From: Pyrenopolyporus hunteri
Taxonomy: Eukaryota > Ascomycota > Sordariomycetes > Xylariales > Hypoxylaceae
Length of the DNA: 64,000 bases
Assembly: GCA_902806595.1 (NCBI GenBank)
Contig: CADCXC010000004.1
Location: 2,294,001-2,358,000, forward strand
Reading direction: 5' to 3'
Below are positions 9,354 through 21,063 of this stretch, one piece after another. Under the pieces are notes generated by a model, which saw only the letters and a program-made list of their open reading frames with translations, was not told the origin of the DNA and did not search any database. A program made the translations under genes and the position numbers. Within the stretch, counting starts at the first letter, position 1, and each line of letters begins with the position of its first letter.

Positions 9354-11882
9354 CTAAGACTTCTCATCTATTGTCTTCGGCACCGAAGGTTGGGCAGCCT
9401 TCTCTTCGTCGCTCTCGCGTTCCGAGTCCTTTTTCAAATCGTTATACTCGGAGTTGAGAATAAACTCCTCCTTGTCGATGTGTTTGAACGTGAACCAGAA
9501 TATGACGGTGAATGCGGCACCCACGATGGTTGGCCCAGCAAATGCCCAGATAAGGTAAGGGTCGCTAATGGCCGGAGCGGTGGCAAGGCCGATAGCAGCG
9601 GAGATAGCGGTCATGGAAAGGTTAAGCGAAGCAACGAGGCCCTTCATGTTCTTAGGCGCTCGCGAGTAGGCGATGCCGTACGCCGTAACGTTCACGAAGA
9701 TCTCCGACACGGCGGTAATAACAATCGGGACCGCATACCAGGCGTAGGAAACGGTAGAAACCGAGACTTCGCCCACTGGCACAATCTCGGCACAAGTTGT
9801 CGCGTTCCAGCCGCAAGGCGACGTCTTGTACACGTAGTACTGCAGAACCGAGAAGGCAATCGAACCGACCGTACCAAGCGCAAATCCAAAAGTCATCCGA
9901 GAGATAGCGCCCCACTTGATGCCACGCTTACGCAGGAACGGGTAGACGACATGATTCATGAAAGGGACCACTGCGTAGCTTCGTTAGTCACCGGGGCTTC
10001 TTAGTTCCTCCTTCACGGGCCCAGAGGGTGGGAGCTTACTTATGACGATGGAGACAGCGTTCAGGTTGTCTAGAAGATCGTTGGGAAGGCCGTTGGTGTC
10101 CATCCCCGCCGTGAGAGCGTTGGCAGCAGCGCCGAGACCACCGTCATTGATTTGCCAGATGGGCGAAAACAGGAAGATACCGCAGGCTTGGAAAGTCCGC
10201 CGCACGTCGTTCACAAATTGATCGTCATACGCGTATTCTTTCGTACTTCCAGCGGCCTTCCGCACGCTAGGCTTGCCGGCCTCCCAGAATCCTGTTCGTC
10301 CAATGCGCTTCCACCCACCGTGAGCAAAAATGTCACCAAGAACCTTAAACACATTTCCTAGGTCCGATCCTCCGGGGGGTTGCTTGATCAAGCGAGGATT
10401 TAGGTACCATAGCAGCGGCGGAAGCAACAGGTACAGAATCGTGGGAATCAAGTACGCGGCCCAGTAGCCTACAAGCTTGGCCAAGTATGTCGTCGCAATA
10501 CCGAAACAAGAGCCAACGTTAATGAGCAAGTAGAACCACAACATAACGCTGTTGACGGATTCCTCGGGATCCACAATCACTTTCTCGCCATTCTTGTCGG
10601 TGACGACATGAGCTATTTTATGAGGGCTTTGGTCGATGACGGTAGGCGAGATATTGGGTTTAAACTGAGCGGCGCCGATAGACAGCATATCTAGCAGGAG
10701 TTAGCAAGTCGTACGAAGACCCGGAGTCAGCTTCCGCGAAGCCTTCTCTTCGTTGCCTTTAAAACGATGTGAACCGTAATAAAGACAAGAACCGAAGGGA
10801 GGCGCCAGGACATACTGCGCGAATGTTAGCTTGGGATTCGTAAACTTCAAAATGTTCTCATGCGTACCATAAAGATAGAGCAAAGGGACCGATAGCATTG
10901 CCAGAGAGAAGTACGGGCGGAAGAGACGAAATGATCATGATAATATGGGCAACACCGCAAATCGCGACACCCCAGCATATCATCTTGAAGCGGCCATACT
11001 TGGTGTCAGCAAGCCAACCGAAATAGATCGGCAGCGCATAAGCCAAAAACTTGAACGCTTCAGTCATGGCGGTGGCCACCACGGGGCCGCGACCTAGGGC
11101 GCCAGCCGTATACTCAGACCCAGGGGCGGTGGCCCCAGTACCGTTACCGTCGGGAGGTAGAGGAGCTCGAATGAAGTTCTTGTAGACTTGCTATCCCACC
11201 AAAAATAGCCTCCTGTTAGCACTACTACCCCACGTTTCCGGGAGACTTGGCCGATCCCTCTGGCGAACGGAATTTGTAGGATTATTCCACTTACTAAAAA
11301 GAAAAAGATGTTAGCCACTGTAAGTAAGAAAGCTTTAGATGCGGCCAGAGGAACACTTACCATTACAGCCATAGTACGACGCTCGCTCCTAGGATATCGG
11401 AACACCTCGTGTTAGCATTTTATTCTCTCTCTTCAGGAAACCCAACAAATCCCCTCAGTGAACGAGAGCAACGAGTTGGTTCTGGGTACTCACTGCCAAA
11501 CGTTAGTCATAGCAGATAAAATAACATCACGATATATGTTATTACATACCTGCGAATTCCACGGCACAGAGGTAGTAGCAAGTTGGCGGCATTTTTCCAG
11601 CGACACGCCTTAACGTAGACTTCTCCTCTTCAGTCGGAATAACGAGGCCGTTAATAGTATCGCGGCCATCCTCGGTAACGCCCCGTTCCTCGCCGGCGGC
11701 GGTAGCTCCTTGTTTCTCATTGAGCACCTTTTCGTCCACGGACGCCCGCACTGCGCTAACAGGAGCGACGACGGTGGGAATAGTTGTGCCGGTATCTGGA
11801 AGTAAGGATATTAGCACAGCAGCCCACAGAGTCGAGGGACGTCGATCGTTCTCTGAAAGGAGTATGAGAGCGACTCACCCAT
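9354..11882 (-). CDS. PTR2/POT-family proton-coupled oligopeptide transporter
   Basis: Six coding exons give 621 aa, usual for fungal PTR2: 11882-11879 (only ATGG), 11795-11551, 11388-11362, 11190-10869, 10690-10040 and 9970-9354. The family imports di- and tripeptides with protons through 12 helices at the plasma membrane. Visible signatures are E81-F-A-E84-R85 (ExxER, proton coupling), ERASYYG, NFIRAPLP, GWLADTKYGRF, and FKPNISPTVIDQ. Introns between exons 2/3, 3/4 and 4/5 stay in frame only as [D1,2] twin introns (annotated separately); the first and last introns are ordinary. A simple GT-AG reading at any of the three twin sites leaves one extra G and a frameshift, so ordinary gene finders may truncate this gene. 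Peptide transporters of this family are often under nitrogen control in fungi, and an inverted pair of GATA-like sites lies about 0.65 kb upstream. Confidence 0.92.
10691..10868 (-). other. Predicted [D1,2] stwintron 3 in the PTR gene
   Basis: Exon 4 ends TCT TTA T at 10869 (phase 1). G at 10868 is the first outer-donor base. The internal intron is 10867-10815 (53 nt): GTACGC donor, AGCTAAC branch site, GCGCAG acceptor. The outer intron resumes at 10814 with TATGTCC, giving a restored GTATGT donor. It has a TTGCTAAC branch site and a CTGCTAG acceptor at 10691. Exon 5 starts AT ATG CTG TCT, so the junction codon is TAT and the protein reads LSLY(200)MLSIGAAQFKPNISPT, as conserved in the family. 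Confidence 0.85.
11191..11361 (-). other. Predicted [D1,2] stwintron 2 in the PTR gene
   Basis: Exon 3 (27 nt, ERASYYGCN) ends at 11362. G at 11361 is the first outer-donor base. The internal intron is 11360-11294 (67 nt): GTAAGT donor, GGCTAAC branch site, TTTTTAG acceptor. The outer intron resumes at 11293 with TAAGTGG, giving a restored GTAAGT donor. It has a TGCTAAC branch site and a GGATAG acceptor at 11191. Exon 4 starts CAA GTC TAC AAG, giving YYGCN|QVYKNFIRAPLP, which matches the conserved PTR sequence after the ExxER helix. Confidence 0.85.
11389..11550 (-). other. Predicted [D1,2] stwintron 1 in the PTR gene
   Basis: On the minus strand, exon 2 ends GTG GAA TTC GCA at 11551. Base 11550 (G) is the first base of the outer donor. 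An internal intron follows at 11549-11493 (57 nt): GTATGT donor, GACTAAC branch site, GGCAG acceptor. The outer intron resumes at 11492 with TGAGTACC, so removal of the internal intron creates GTGAGT. The outer intron has a TGCTAAC branch site and ends ATCCTAG at 11389. Exon 3 then reads GAG CGA GCG TCG, joining to EFA|ERASYYG, the conserved ExxER motif. A single-step splice from GCAG|GTATGT to the last acceptor would shift the frame. Confidence 0.85.
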
Positions 11883-12535
11883 TATGGAAATCTTCTTTGC
11901 AGTAGAGCAGACACTTCGAAGCAAAGGGAAAGAATCTACCGGCTCGGGGCGTCACCCGAGATAAGACAGGAGGTAAGGGGGCTGGCAAAGACGAGAAGGA
12001 TCGGCAAGCTGGAGGAGGTGTAACACCGCATACGAGAGCATCGTCCAGCTATATAATGCATATCTAAGCAGACAGCGCCATGAGTCCTGAGAGCCAAGCT
12101 TATCCAGCTCATCATGTCAGGCTTATCGGCAGCATAATGCCCTCGTTTCTTTTTGTCGTCCCAACTTCCTAGATGAGAGCACCCGCGACGGCCCAAGCTG
12201 CTGGGGACATACCCCGACTTCTTACAATCACGCAGCACCCAGGGTTGTCGACGCAAATGGGAGCATGCCAAGTTCCTTGGTAGTTCCTTGGTATTGGGTA
12301 AATTCAAAAACAGATGGCACCTCCGTTCGACCCCGGACGACCAGGCCCGGAGGTAGGCCAATCACGAAGTCGGAAACGCAACGCAAAGTAACGTATACGA
12401 CCGCCGATGACGCTAAGCAAGATCTATACTACACAATGCGTGCGGCATGTACATAATAGGTCTATATGTATGGCCTGCCGTTGAGGATTTTACTAGCGAA
12501 GAACCTCACTCATCCACCAGCATCGCATCGGTTAA

Positions 12536-12570
12536 CCTATCGCGGGGGGTTCGTCGAAGTTCGCGATAGG
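12536..12570. promoter_or_regulatory. Perfect 9-bp inverted repeat with GATA-like cores upstream of the PTR gene
   Basis: CCTATCGCG at 12536-12544 is mirrored by CGCGATAGG at 12562-12570 across a 17-bp spacer. Each arm contains CGATAG, which fits the HGATAR consensus bound by fungal nitrogen GATA factors. It lies about 0.65 kb upstream of the peptide-transporter start. A regulatory role is inference. Confidence 0.35.
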
Positions 12571-15500
12571 CCGTTTTAGGCAGGTCAATGGCGATAACGC
12601 CAGCTTGTGCCGCAAATCCACAGATTATAGCATAGATGGGCTAACGCGAATGAGCATCCGCTGTACGTTGGAGATAACGGCAACACATTCCCTGCCAATC
12701 GCGTGCTGGGAGGATTCTAGAAGCAGGCCTTCCCCAGCTTTTACTACGCGACGCACCATAGGTTCTGAGTACCGCAGTATGAACGGCACGAGCAATGCTG
12801 GATTAATGCTGGATCCCTTGCCTTTTCACCCTTCCTTCAAACATCAACCTGCCCTGGCTCGTCCGGTTCGATGCAAGGATCGCGTACATCAAGTGTCCTA
12901 GCCGCTCTCCCTCGCAATCTGTTACTCGCCTCGTCTTGCGCCGTTAAATAACAAGGAGTTTGAAATCTGGGCGCTACCAATGGACAGAATGGCCGGGATC
13001 TTCGTACGCTGAACCCTCGCTCGGTTCAACTATATAAGACCGCCTGGGAACCTTATCGCACACCCTAGTCATTCCATAAGCAATTGACATGGCACGGCTA
13101 ATCACGGCGACCACAACGCGGGAAGCGGCTTGGGGGGAAACGCTATAAGAAACGCAGGCTTCGGCGTTAGCTGCTAACCGGGCCGAGTGTCATTCATGTC
13201 TGCGGCACGGGAACGTTGAAAAGATAAGAAAAACCTAGGAACTGCTGCCTGGCTTTTCATTGATGTGAAACTCGGAAGATCCCGGTGGGCCGACATTCTT
13301 ATTTGCGGCCGCGGGCCTTTTCCCTTCCTTTTTCTCCTCTCTCTGCGGAGAACGCCTAGGTAGACAGTTGGGGTCTGGTGTTCTCAGAATAGGGGTTATG
13401 GGGTAGTCATAACGTCTCACCACCCATGGCAAACCATGAGAGAGATCTTCCAACCCTTACTGGTTATAAAGTTAAAGCCAGTAAATATCCCGAAAATTCA
13501 GTGTCGTCAACCCTATTTTACTCTATGTAATGAGGCCTCAGAACTTACTTTTTTCGCGAGTATCCGTTGGCCTTCCGTACTACTGGTGCTCCGTTCGCGT
13601 TTATGGGGCGAGTGACCGAGAGGAATGAGATGAAATTCCATTAAAGGGAGATCCTGAGAAGTTCATACGCTTTTCTAAGTCTTTTTATTGGTTCCTCGTG
13701 GTTTGTTACCCTTTTAGGGGCTTCTCCTGATGAATTTTTCATGCTGTGGGACTCGTATAGCCCTCTGTGCTTTTTCCCGCCTCGTGTTATACTCGGGCGT
13801 CTTCAGCTCTTGCTGTGCGCGTGGGACAAAAATGACTTATCGTATTTCCGCCGATGGATTAGGCCGACGCGGTTTCCATAAGCTTCCCTCAGCCGAACAA
13901 ATGGCTCATGATTCGCTCCCGGCGGCGTACCCCGTCTATCTGGATGAGTTTTCAGACTTGGCGCGCGAAATGCGGTCTTAACTACGCCTTACTAGTATCA
14001 CGCGTCGCACCAAGCAGGGCGTAGAAATCCGGTTTATTAGTGTCACCATAATCATGTTTTTATTTCGTTTCACGCCTGCTGTCCTCACAGTATTATGCTT
14101 AGTCATTCAGGGTAGGAGTTGACCTTTGACGTTCCAGTCGAGATGTCCTACTTATACTCTTTGATGAGACTGCCCCTTTTCTTATAGGACACACCTTAGA
14201 AATGTGAAGTATATTCTCTAAGCCACGAACTTCGGGAACTTCCGGTATAACGACGTAGATGATAGGGGCCAGAGAAATATAAAAGGCACATATTGACAGT
14301 TCTTGATGTAATGAGACTCTAGACACGATGCTCTCGCGGTGTCAAGGGGAGGTGGGGTATGCCCTATACGCCCACTTCCAGTATACCTATATAATCAGGT
14401 TAGTAAATCACTTCGATTTGCCTCTGTCTTGGGATGACGTATGGCGAGACTAATGTGCTTACTTAATTCTCGTTACAGACGTGTTAGGAGCGCGCCTTGA
14501 GAGTACATACTTATTTCTCAAAGAAGTGAGGAGTAGTATAACCCTTTCTCTAGTATGAGACTGCTCATGTATGTAAATGGTTGGCGGCTTTATAAGACCT
14601 GAGGAACTACGAATACTGTAACATTCGCATCGAGCCTCTGCCGATGAGGAATCATTGATCCGAAGACAATTCCCGTAGAGTTAATTGTAAAAGAGACATG
14701 TATGTCTTGCGATATTCTAAGTAAAGCCACTGGGGTGTAAATTATCAGCATATACCTTGATAGTCTGCCTTGTTGTCTCCTTGATAGTGACTTTCTTCTA
14801 AATTTACTGAGAAGGAAGTGGAAATGGTTATCCGGACTCCTTCAGCTCGGACCGGCTGTGTTCCGAAAGACTATATTTTTGAAACACTACGATTCTCGAC
14901 TGAGGCTATCAAGAGATTGAAATCGTTACGCAGGGTAGTATAGACCTAGTTGCTTGAAACTATGGATATATGACAAACTGTCCTTTGCCGAGTGTCTCGG
15001 GCTACAGCCTTAAGATCCAACTTACCACAGGCCGGACTTCCCAATAATTCCCATGTAATGGCGAGGTTGGAATGGGGAAATCCGACTTAGGGGATGAATA
15101 TATCTCTATGCTCCTTAATGATAAGTACTTTGGCTATTGGCTTTAGTTGACTCAACGATTGCTTCACTATTCATGACGTTGAGGTAAATTTACCTAGTCG
15201 TCCGTCCAAAAGTAACACGGGGCGCCTCTCTAGCCTATTACTATTCGTCCCTAACGATCGCATATCCCCTACTGTAGTTGAGCGTGCTTGGAGAACGTCA
15301 AGCGCTAAATGGTATAGCATGATATTAGCTTTCGCTCCTTATACGGAGGTCGGATGCCTACGTTCAAGCACCTTTCTCACGAGAGCCTTTAGGAAGTACT
15401 GCAAAAGGATACGAGTAATCAACGTTTTCCTATCTCATATCTAACTAAATAGTATAACCGTTACGGCTTCCCCCACTGTATTAGAGGTCACTGACCCGAA

Positions 15501-18232
15501 TCTCAAATATTAGGAAGATCGTAACCGTGCGATATTAGCGTAAATGCAATGTCAAATGATAGAGCCTTTCCAAGGGGTTCGTGTTCAGTAGCCTTCTTTT
15601 AGTATATTCTACGATAGTTCACTAATTTGGTCTTCATACTCTATTTACGGAATCTTGGGAGGGAAGATAATGTGGTTAATGAGGGGCCGGAAGGCTAAGG
15701 CTTAGGAGAAAGCATCCTAGGCCTAGTCGCGGGGGAAGGGTGGCGCGGACTCAGGTAGGTATATAAGCTTCCGTACCTGGGAGAAGAGAGGTCTAAGGGC
15801 TTATTTTCGGGTCGGGAGTATAGGCGGTTTCGGACTCGTGGCGTCAGCATCTCCTTCGTTGATGTCTTGGTTGGACCCGATCCGTCCACGTCAGTGCAAC
15901 TAAACTGCCATTGCTCCCTGTGGCATTGTGACTAGACGCACCTAATCCGATAAAGTCGTGCACCGAGGACGGAGATACGTTTCCTTATAGGGCCTTTGGT
16001 CTCATGTGTTAGCTGACGAATGAATCTCCTCGGGCACAGGGACATCGGTGGCTATGGTATACGAGTGTTGACATCGCAGCGGACACCGATATAGAAACCC
16101 GAACCTAGCCCAGAACTCTTAGTACCTTACACAGCCTATCAAAAATCGCAATGAGGGAGGTCTCAACCATAGCTCCAACGCTCATATAAGCTGCCTTTGT
16201 GCTGCTTCCACTAACTATACCCCGGCGCCTAGACGGCGTGGTTGGCGTGGTTGAGGAAGTTAGAACGTGTTAAGGCCTAGGGGGTTGGAACAATCGGTGT
16301 TCTTGCCGCATCGCTCGCACCTTAGGACTAGAATCTTGATTAGCTTTGTGTTCGATGTATTGGGGGAAAACTTGTTACTTTACAACTAGCGAAGTTGGGG
16401 TGCTCCCCGCGGAATGTGAAACTTTCGTCATTCGAGTCATATTTGACGGAGTTAGATCCTCACCAGAAGTTGGTGAACATCAGCAATGTAGAGAGCTAGT
16501 TTTGTAGATTGGAGGAAGAGGTTCGATAAGGCTGAGGCCGCGAAGCCCGAAATGCCGCAATTACTAATAATATGCTTATGTCAGGAGTAAGCCCCTTATT
16601 ACGTGAATGTGGTTAGCAAGACGTCTTTGCTTTTACAATCTACTGTGGTAGTTGTGTGAGAAGCTGCATGCGGTTCTTCAGAGAACGAGCCCAACTTCCA
16701 ATATGCAATGACTCTACTTCGTATGGTTATAAGGGGAAGTTGATAGAAACAAGGGGCTTCCGTAGGTACTTACTTAATGCATGATGTCTTCGTGATATTC
16801 CCAGACTTCGTGTCTGCGCAGAGGTGTACGCTGTTAAACCCCTTAAGAAAACAGGAACATACTGTGTGTCACTAAGATTTACTACTTGTTATTATGTGAT
16901 ATTGGAGAACACTTAGTTACCTAGGTACCTACCTACATATCTAGAGAATTTGAAGTGATATTATCCTCTCGCGGCGTGTGTTTCGGGCTGTATTGCGTGT
17001 AAAGCAAACTGTTTCAACTGTATAACTTCATAATAATTCCGTGTTTTTATTGTGCTCTGTACTACGTCAATTCTTCAGATTAAGCACGTGGCTGATATGC
17101 CTTGGTTTGACCTAATAGCTTTTTCAGCACGTTTGGCACTCCGATATATGTAGAGGTAAGTTACGGAGCTCCACGGGGACACTCTACCACCTAGTTACCC
17201 TAGTAGAAAATGTATAATTAACGTATCTAAGGTTATTCAAAAGGCCGTTCACCGGGCAGCCGTGGTAATGGCCTGGAGAGGGCTGAAGAGGCTGAAGAGG
17301 CTGTGTTCGCCAAGCAGCATTCTGATTGGGGTATCTTGTTGAGCAAGGGATTATACGCGGAAATAGGGCAGGGATATACTTAAGAATTTGATCTTAGTTC
17401 TAGGTGGAAGAGCCGGAGATCATGCCTGTAAGTTGTGCCTACAATGCCTATGATACGGAAATCGTATCTAGCTTTTGATCATAGTACGAGTATTCGAATT
17501 AGTATCGGCGGTTTAACATGCAAAGCAAAGATAGAATGTGGGGTTAGCGAGGCCAGAACTATGCAAATCTTCTCGTGCCTGACGATCCGTGATCGCAGAT
17601 CCCCTTCGCTTAATTAGCATCAGATGTTATTCGCGAGAATCCGAATACGTCCGACAGAAATGACCGTGGGAAAAGAGGACATGAGATGACGATGCGATGG
17701 AAATTCTCTTGATTGAACCGCCTAAAATGTTAGAATCGGATTGTAGTCCAGGGAATGTTCGAGAGATCTAGCAACTTAGAGCCACGGGAGATTTTAAACG
17801 GCGTACATGTAACAGTTGGATAGGCAGGTAATTATCATATGTAGTCGTCATCATTTTGAAGCCTCGCGCGTTCTTGGAGGGACGCATCTCGGGCTCGGAA
17901 ACGACGGATAAGCGAATGGTGTATGCAAGCGTCTCTCCTAGTTTCGATATAATCTTAACATACGAGCCTAGATGGAGGTGCGTTGACACGCTGGCCCTCG
18001 TAAAAGAGGGGACTGTGTCGCCAGTGCCGAGCAAACCAGACAATCGGATCTAGGCGGTTGAGCGTCATCTACCCACCCATCACCCTCCGTAGCGAGACCC
18101 CTAAAGATACTTTGGCAGTTACTTTTGCCGTACTGTTACTTTTGGGGGCGGTGGAAATGAAGAGATCCACAAGACTAGACCGGCCAGCGTAAAGCCGTCG
18201 AGCGGTGGAAAAGGGGAACCGAACTTGGAGAA

Positions 18233-18270
18233 GATGATGGATGATGGGTGATGGGTGATGGGTGATGGAT
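18233..18270. repeat. GGTGAT(G)-type minisatellite
   Basis: Four to five tandem copies of a 7-bp unit resembling GATGGGT occur, starting with the variant GATGGAT. It lies inside the gene-free region and no function is implied. Confidence 0.8.
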
Positions 18271-19120
18271 AACGCGACAAGGGCGGACCGAGAATTCTAA
18301 ATCCGAAGAGGCGCCGCGGATTGTGCGATGCTCGATTCTTGGGCAAACGATATTTTGATAGTGCTACTCTGTAAGTCTACACGTCATCTCTTAGTGCGCA
18401 GCATCACTGTATCCTTTATTTTTCCCATGCAGAAGGCGGTGTAGGGAAATCTGGAGACCCGTGCTTATGCGTTTCCAAGGAGGTCCGTCGCGGCTGGCGC
18501 AGAGGTCGTCGGATATCTGAATTGGCTGAGTAGTTCGGCTGTTGTTTTTCGTACGTGGGACGTAAGATGTTGTTATGTGTCCGTACAATATTCTCAATAC
18601 GCAAGGTTTGGGTAGTGTAGGTTAGATGTAAGCAGCTAAGGTTGGATGTGGTATACGATAATATGTTGATAGTAGGCTATTTCATGTTTAAGTACTATGT
18701 AAAGTGCATGGAGGATCTGGGTGGAACTACATGTATTCGAAGCCATTACGATGTCGCATTGTTTAGAACCCTGGCTTTCGAGGCGCGTTAAGAACTTAAT
18801 AGGGGCAAGAGCTGGCTGATCGACCCCTATCAGCAGGTACTTACTTATAGGTGAGTGCTACGTGCATGCGGTAGGTACCTGGCTTAGGTCGGAGGTAGCC
18901 TGGAGGAATCAGGATTCTCAGGGCTTGGAGACATGGACGGAGCACTGTCTGCTGTAGGCATCGTACAATACAGTACGTCGGTAAAGCGCCTAGACACACC
19001 TAGGTGATAGGTACCTACATGAGTGGGGCTCAATTGACCCCCAATTGAGTCCTCGCCTAGTGTACCTATTCATTCTACCTCCCAGGTACCACGTAGAAAA
19101 ATGCACTGAAACAATTACAT

Positions 19121-19158
19121 ACCTACCTAGGCACCTACCTACATAGGTACCTACCTAA
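19121..19158. repeat. Cluster of ACCTACCT/AGGTACCT intergenic repeats
   Basis: A dense example of a short repeat family built from CCTA/TAGG units and the palindrome AGGTACCT. Other clusters lie near 8072-8107, 8951-8972, 16916-16936, 20364-20402, 20610-20632, 26811-26870, 32880-32912 and 54721-54754. I find the clusters in intergenic sequence but not inside the exons annotated here. Units vary in order and length, unlike a CRISPR array. Confidence 0.75.
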
Positions 19159-21063
19159 TTAATACACTACCTATCACTTCCAATAGCTCTGCGAACTCTG
19201 AGAGTTACAAGTTTATAAAAATCAAGGCTAGGCTCACCGCTGGAAGCCCGGTCGGCAACTAGCCAACAGATCTCCTCCCCTGAAGCCCTTCTTGGCCGAT
19301 GCCACTCTGCCACCGTCGTTGCCTTGATCCCTGTTAATTTTGCTCTCGACGGTTCTGGCGCCACGCTCCTAGCTGTGGTACTATATGCTGCGTGTGGGGT
19401 TTCTCGCGGTCCAGCACATTCGACGGACTTGTTCGAGCTAAGTCCCGCTGCCTAGGTACCTAAGTAGTAGCACGGTATGCATAAATGTATGGTAAGGAGT
19501 GGTAGTGAATTCTGGTGGTCTGACCTGCGATAGAACGGAGAAGATGAATTCACGGGTTTATGAGGTACATGGGTTTGACCGAGCCTGTCTCTTTTTGCCT
19601 CCAATATGGCCTGTATCTAATGCCATGTTCTTGTAATGAACTGACAGGAGAGGAGAAAGAGTAATTACCTAACCAAGTAGGTACCTAGTTAAAATGTTTT
19701 TCAAACTTACCTGGTTAGGTCAATGGGTATGCAGATATGTATAGGAGGTAAATATGTATAACTGGTATGTATTGTACGCCAAGGTTTGAACAGCGAAGAT
19801 ACTTATACATCAGACCAGCAAAAGCTATTTTGATAATCAAATAATAGCCCCATACCCCATGCCAAACGGGAAGGCAGCGTTTGAGATCAACGAATTGCAA
19901 GGAGGCTTGCGTGATCTGGGAAAGGCGATCGCCCTCCCTATGGTACTTGCATGTAGGTAGATATACATAATTGTATCTTACCTGGTAACTTTACATGTAG
20001 GCAAACCAAACTATCAGCTTACGAATAGGTAGTACATAATAAATAAGGCTTAGAGTTGTTGTTTACCTACCACCCAAGGTAAGTAGACCATATAAAGGTA
20101 CATTGAATAGGATTGTGCATGTGGTAAACCCTCTACGTTGTGTTCCGTGCGCTTCGTCACCTATTACGCTCCATATCACTGATGATTTCTGTAAGAGTAC
20201 GGGTTGTCATTAGATAGGTAGGTAACCACCATTACGATTCAGCTTCGTACATCAAACCCTCAGCTTCAAGCACCCTCGGTACGTTGCTTCGTTGTCCGGA
20301 TCGGGCTCTCACACGAACATTAAAGCTGTATATTTACATATAGGTATCGTATCGTAAGTACCTATTTACCTACCTAGGTAAGTACCGGTAGGTTAGGTAG
20401 GTGTGTACATCGTATGTATAGAGGTAGGTACTAGCCTATGTAGGGTAAAAAAAGAACCAATAATGGCTATGCATGCATGCTGCATTAGGGTGCAGTACCT
20501 AAGTTCGTACTAACATGGATGGACAGGTACCGGGTCTCCTGCAAGTGCTCGGCTTCGCTTCTGACCCGTGCGGCCATTTGCATCGCTATTGCGAAGGTAC
20601 CGGTGGTGCAGGTACCTAGGTACCATAGGTAATAAGCTCCCCATCCCCCTCCCCTTCGCCTCATCCGCCTGGGTTTGTTTGGATATCGACCTATTTATTC
20701 CATATGAGTTTTTATATTCGTTTACACTTCCCCGAATTGTCTGCTCTCTCTTTTTAATCCCCGCCGAATTCCCGGGGCGTTTGTGTTCATTGCCTGCTTA
20801 GTGGTACTGCTCTCACGTATATAACATAATTGCTCCCCCCCTCCTGGACCGGTTCTTGCGATTCCCTGATTTTTACGATTTTACGACGAGAAGGCTTTTC
20901 TAGTAATCTGGGTAGCTTGAGCGCGTGACACTTCTAGTAACTACCTAGAGAATATACCACAATTCTGGGATTTTGTTCGAATATGAGCAATCCTCGTCCA
21001 GCACTGCGATCTATTAGTTCTCTAGTACCTTGAATTCTTTCACCTTTAAACAACTAGTTCAAG

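Larger units (their letters stand above)
11883..21063. other. 9.2-kb gene-free region
   Basis: No frame is long, conserved in appearance or supported by splice signals. The left kilobase should hold the PTR promoter. From about 13.5 to 18 kb the sequence is stop-rich in all frames. In a hand count over 14401-14700, TpA (about 26) slightly exceeded ApT (about 24), and CpA+TpG was slightly below ApC+GpT, a weak RIP-like tendency. The right third (18.8-20.7 kb) is crowded with AGGTACCT/CCTACC repeats. It may be a decayed mobile element or simply unconstrained spacer; I recognise no transposase or reverse transcriptase remnant. Confidence 0.5.

Noticed and set aside
10858..11405. Reading the PTR gene as a pseudogene with frameshifts
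   Set aside because: The same one-base problem occurs three times, each solved by canonical internal donor, branch site and acceptor, and the resulting protein is full-length with conserved motifs. Independent decay would not produce that pattern.
13030..13149. TATATAAG followed by a 19-codon frame starting at 13089
   Set aside because: Promoter-like but the frame is very short, has no convincing splice continuation and resembles no known peptide.
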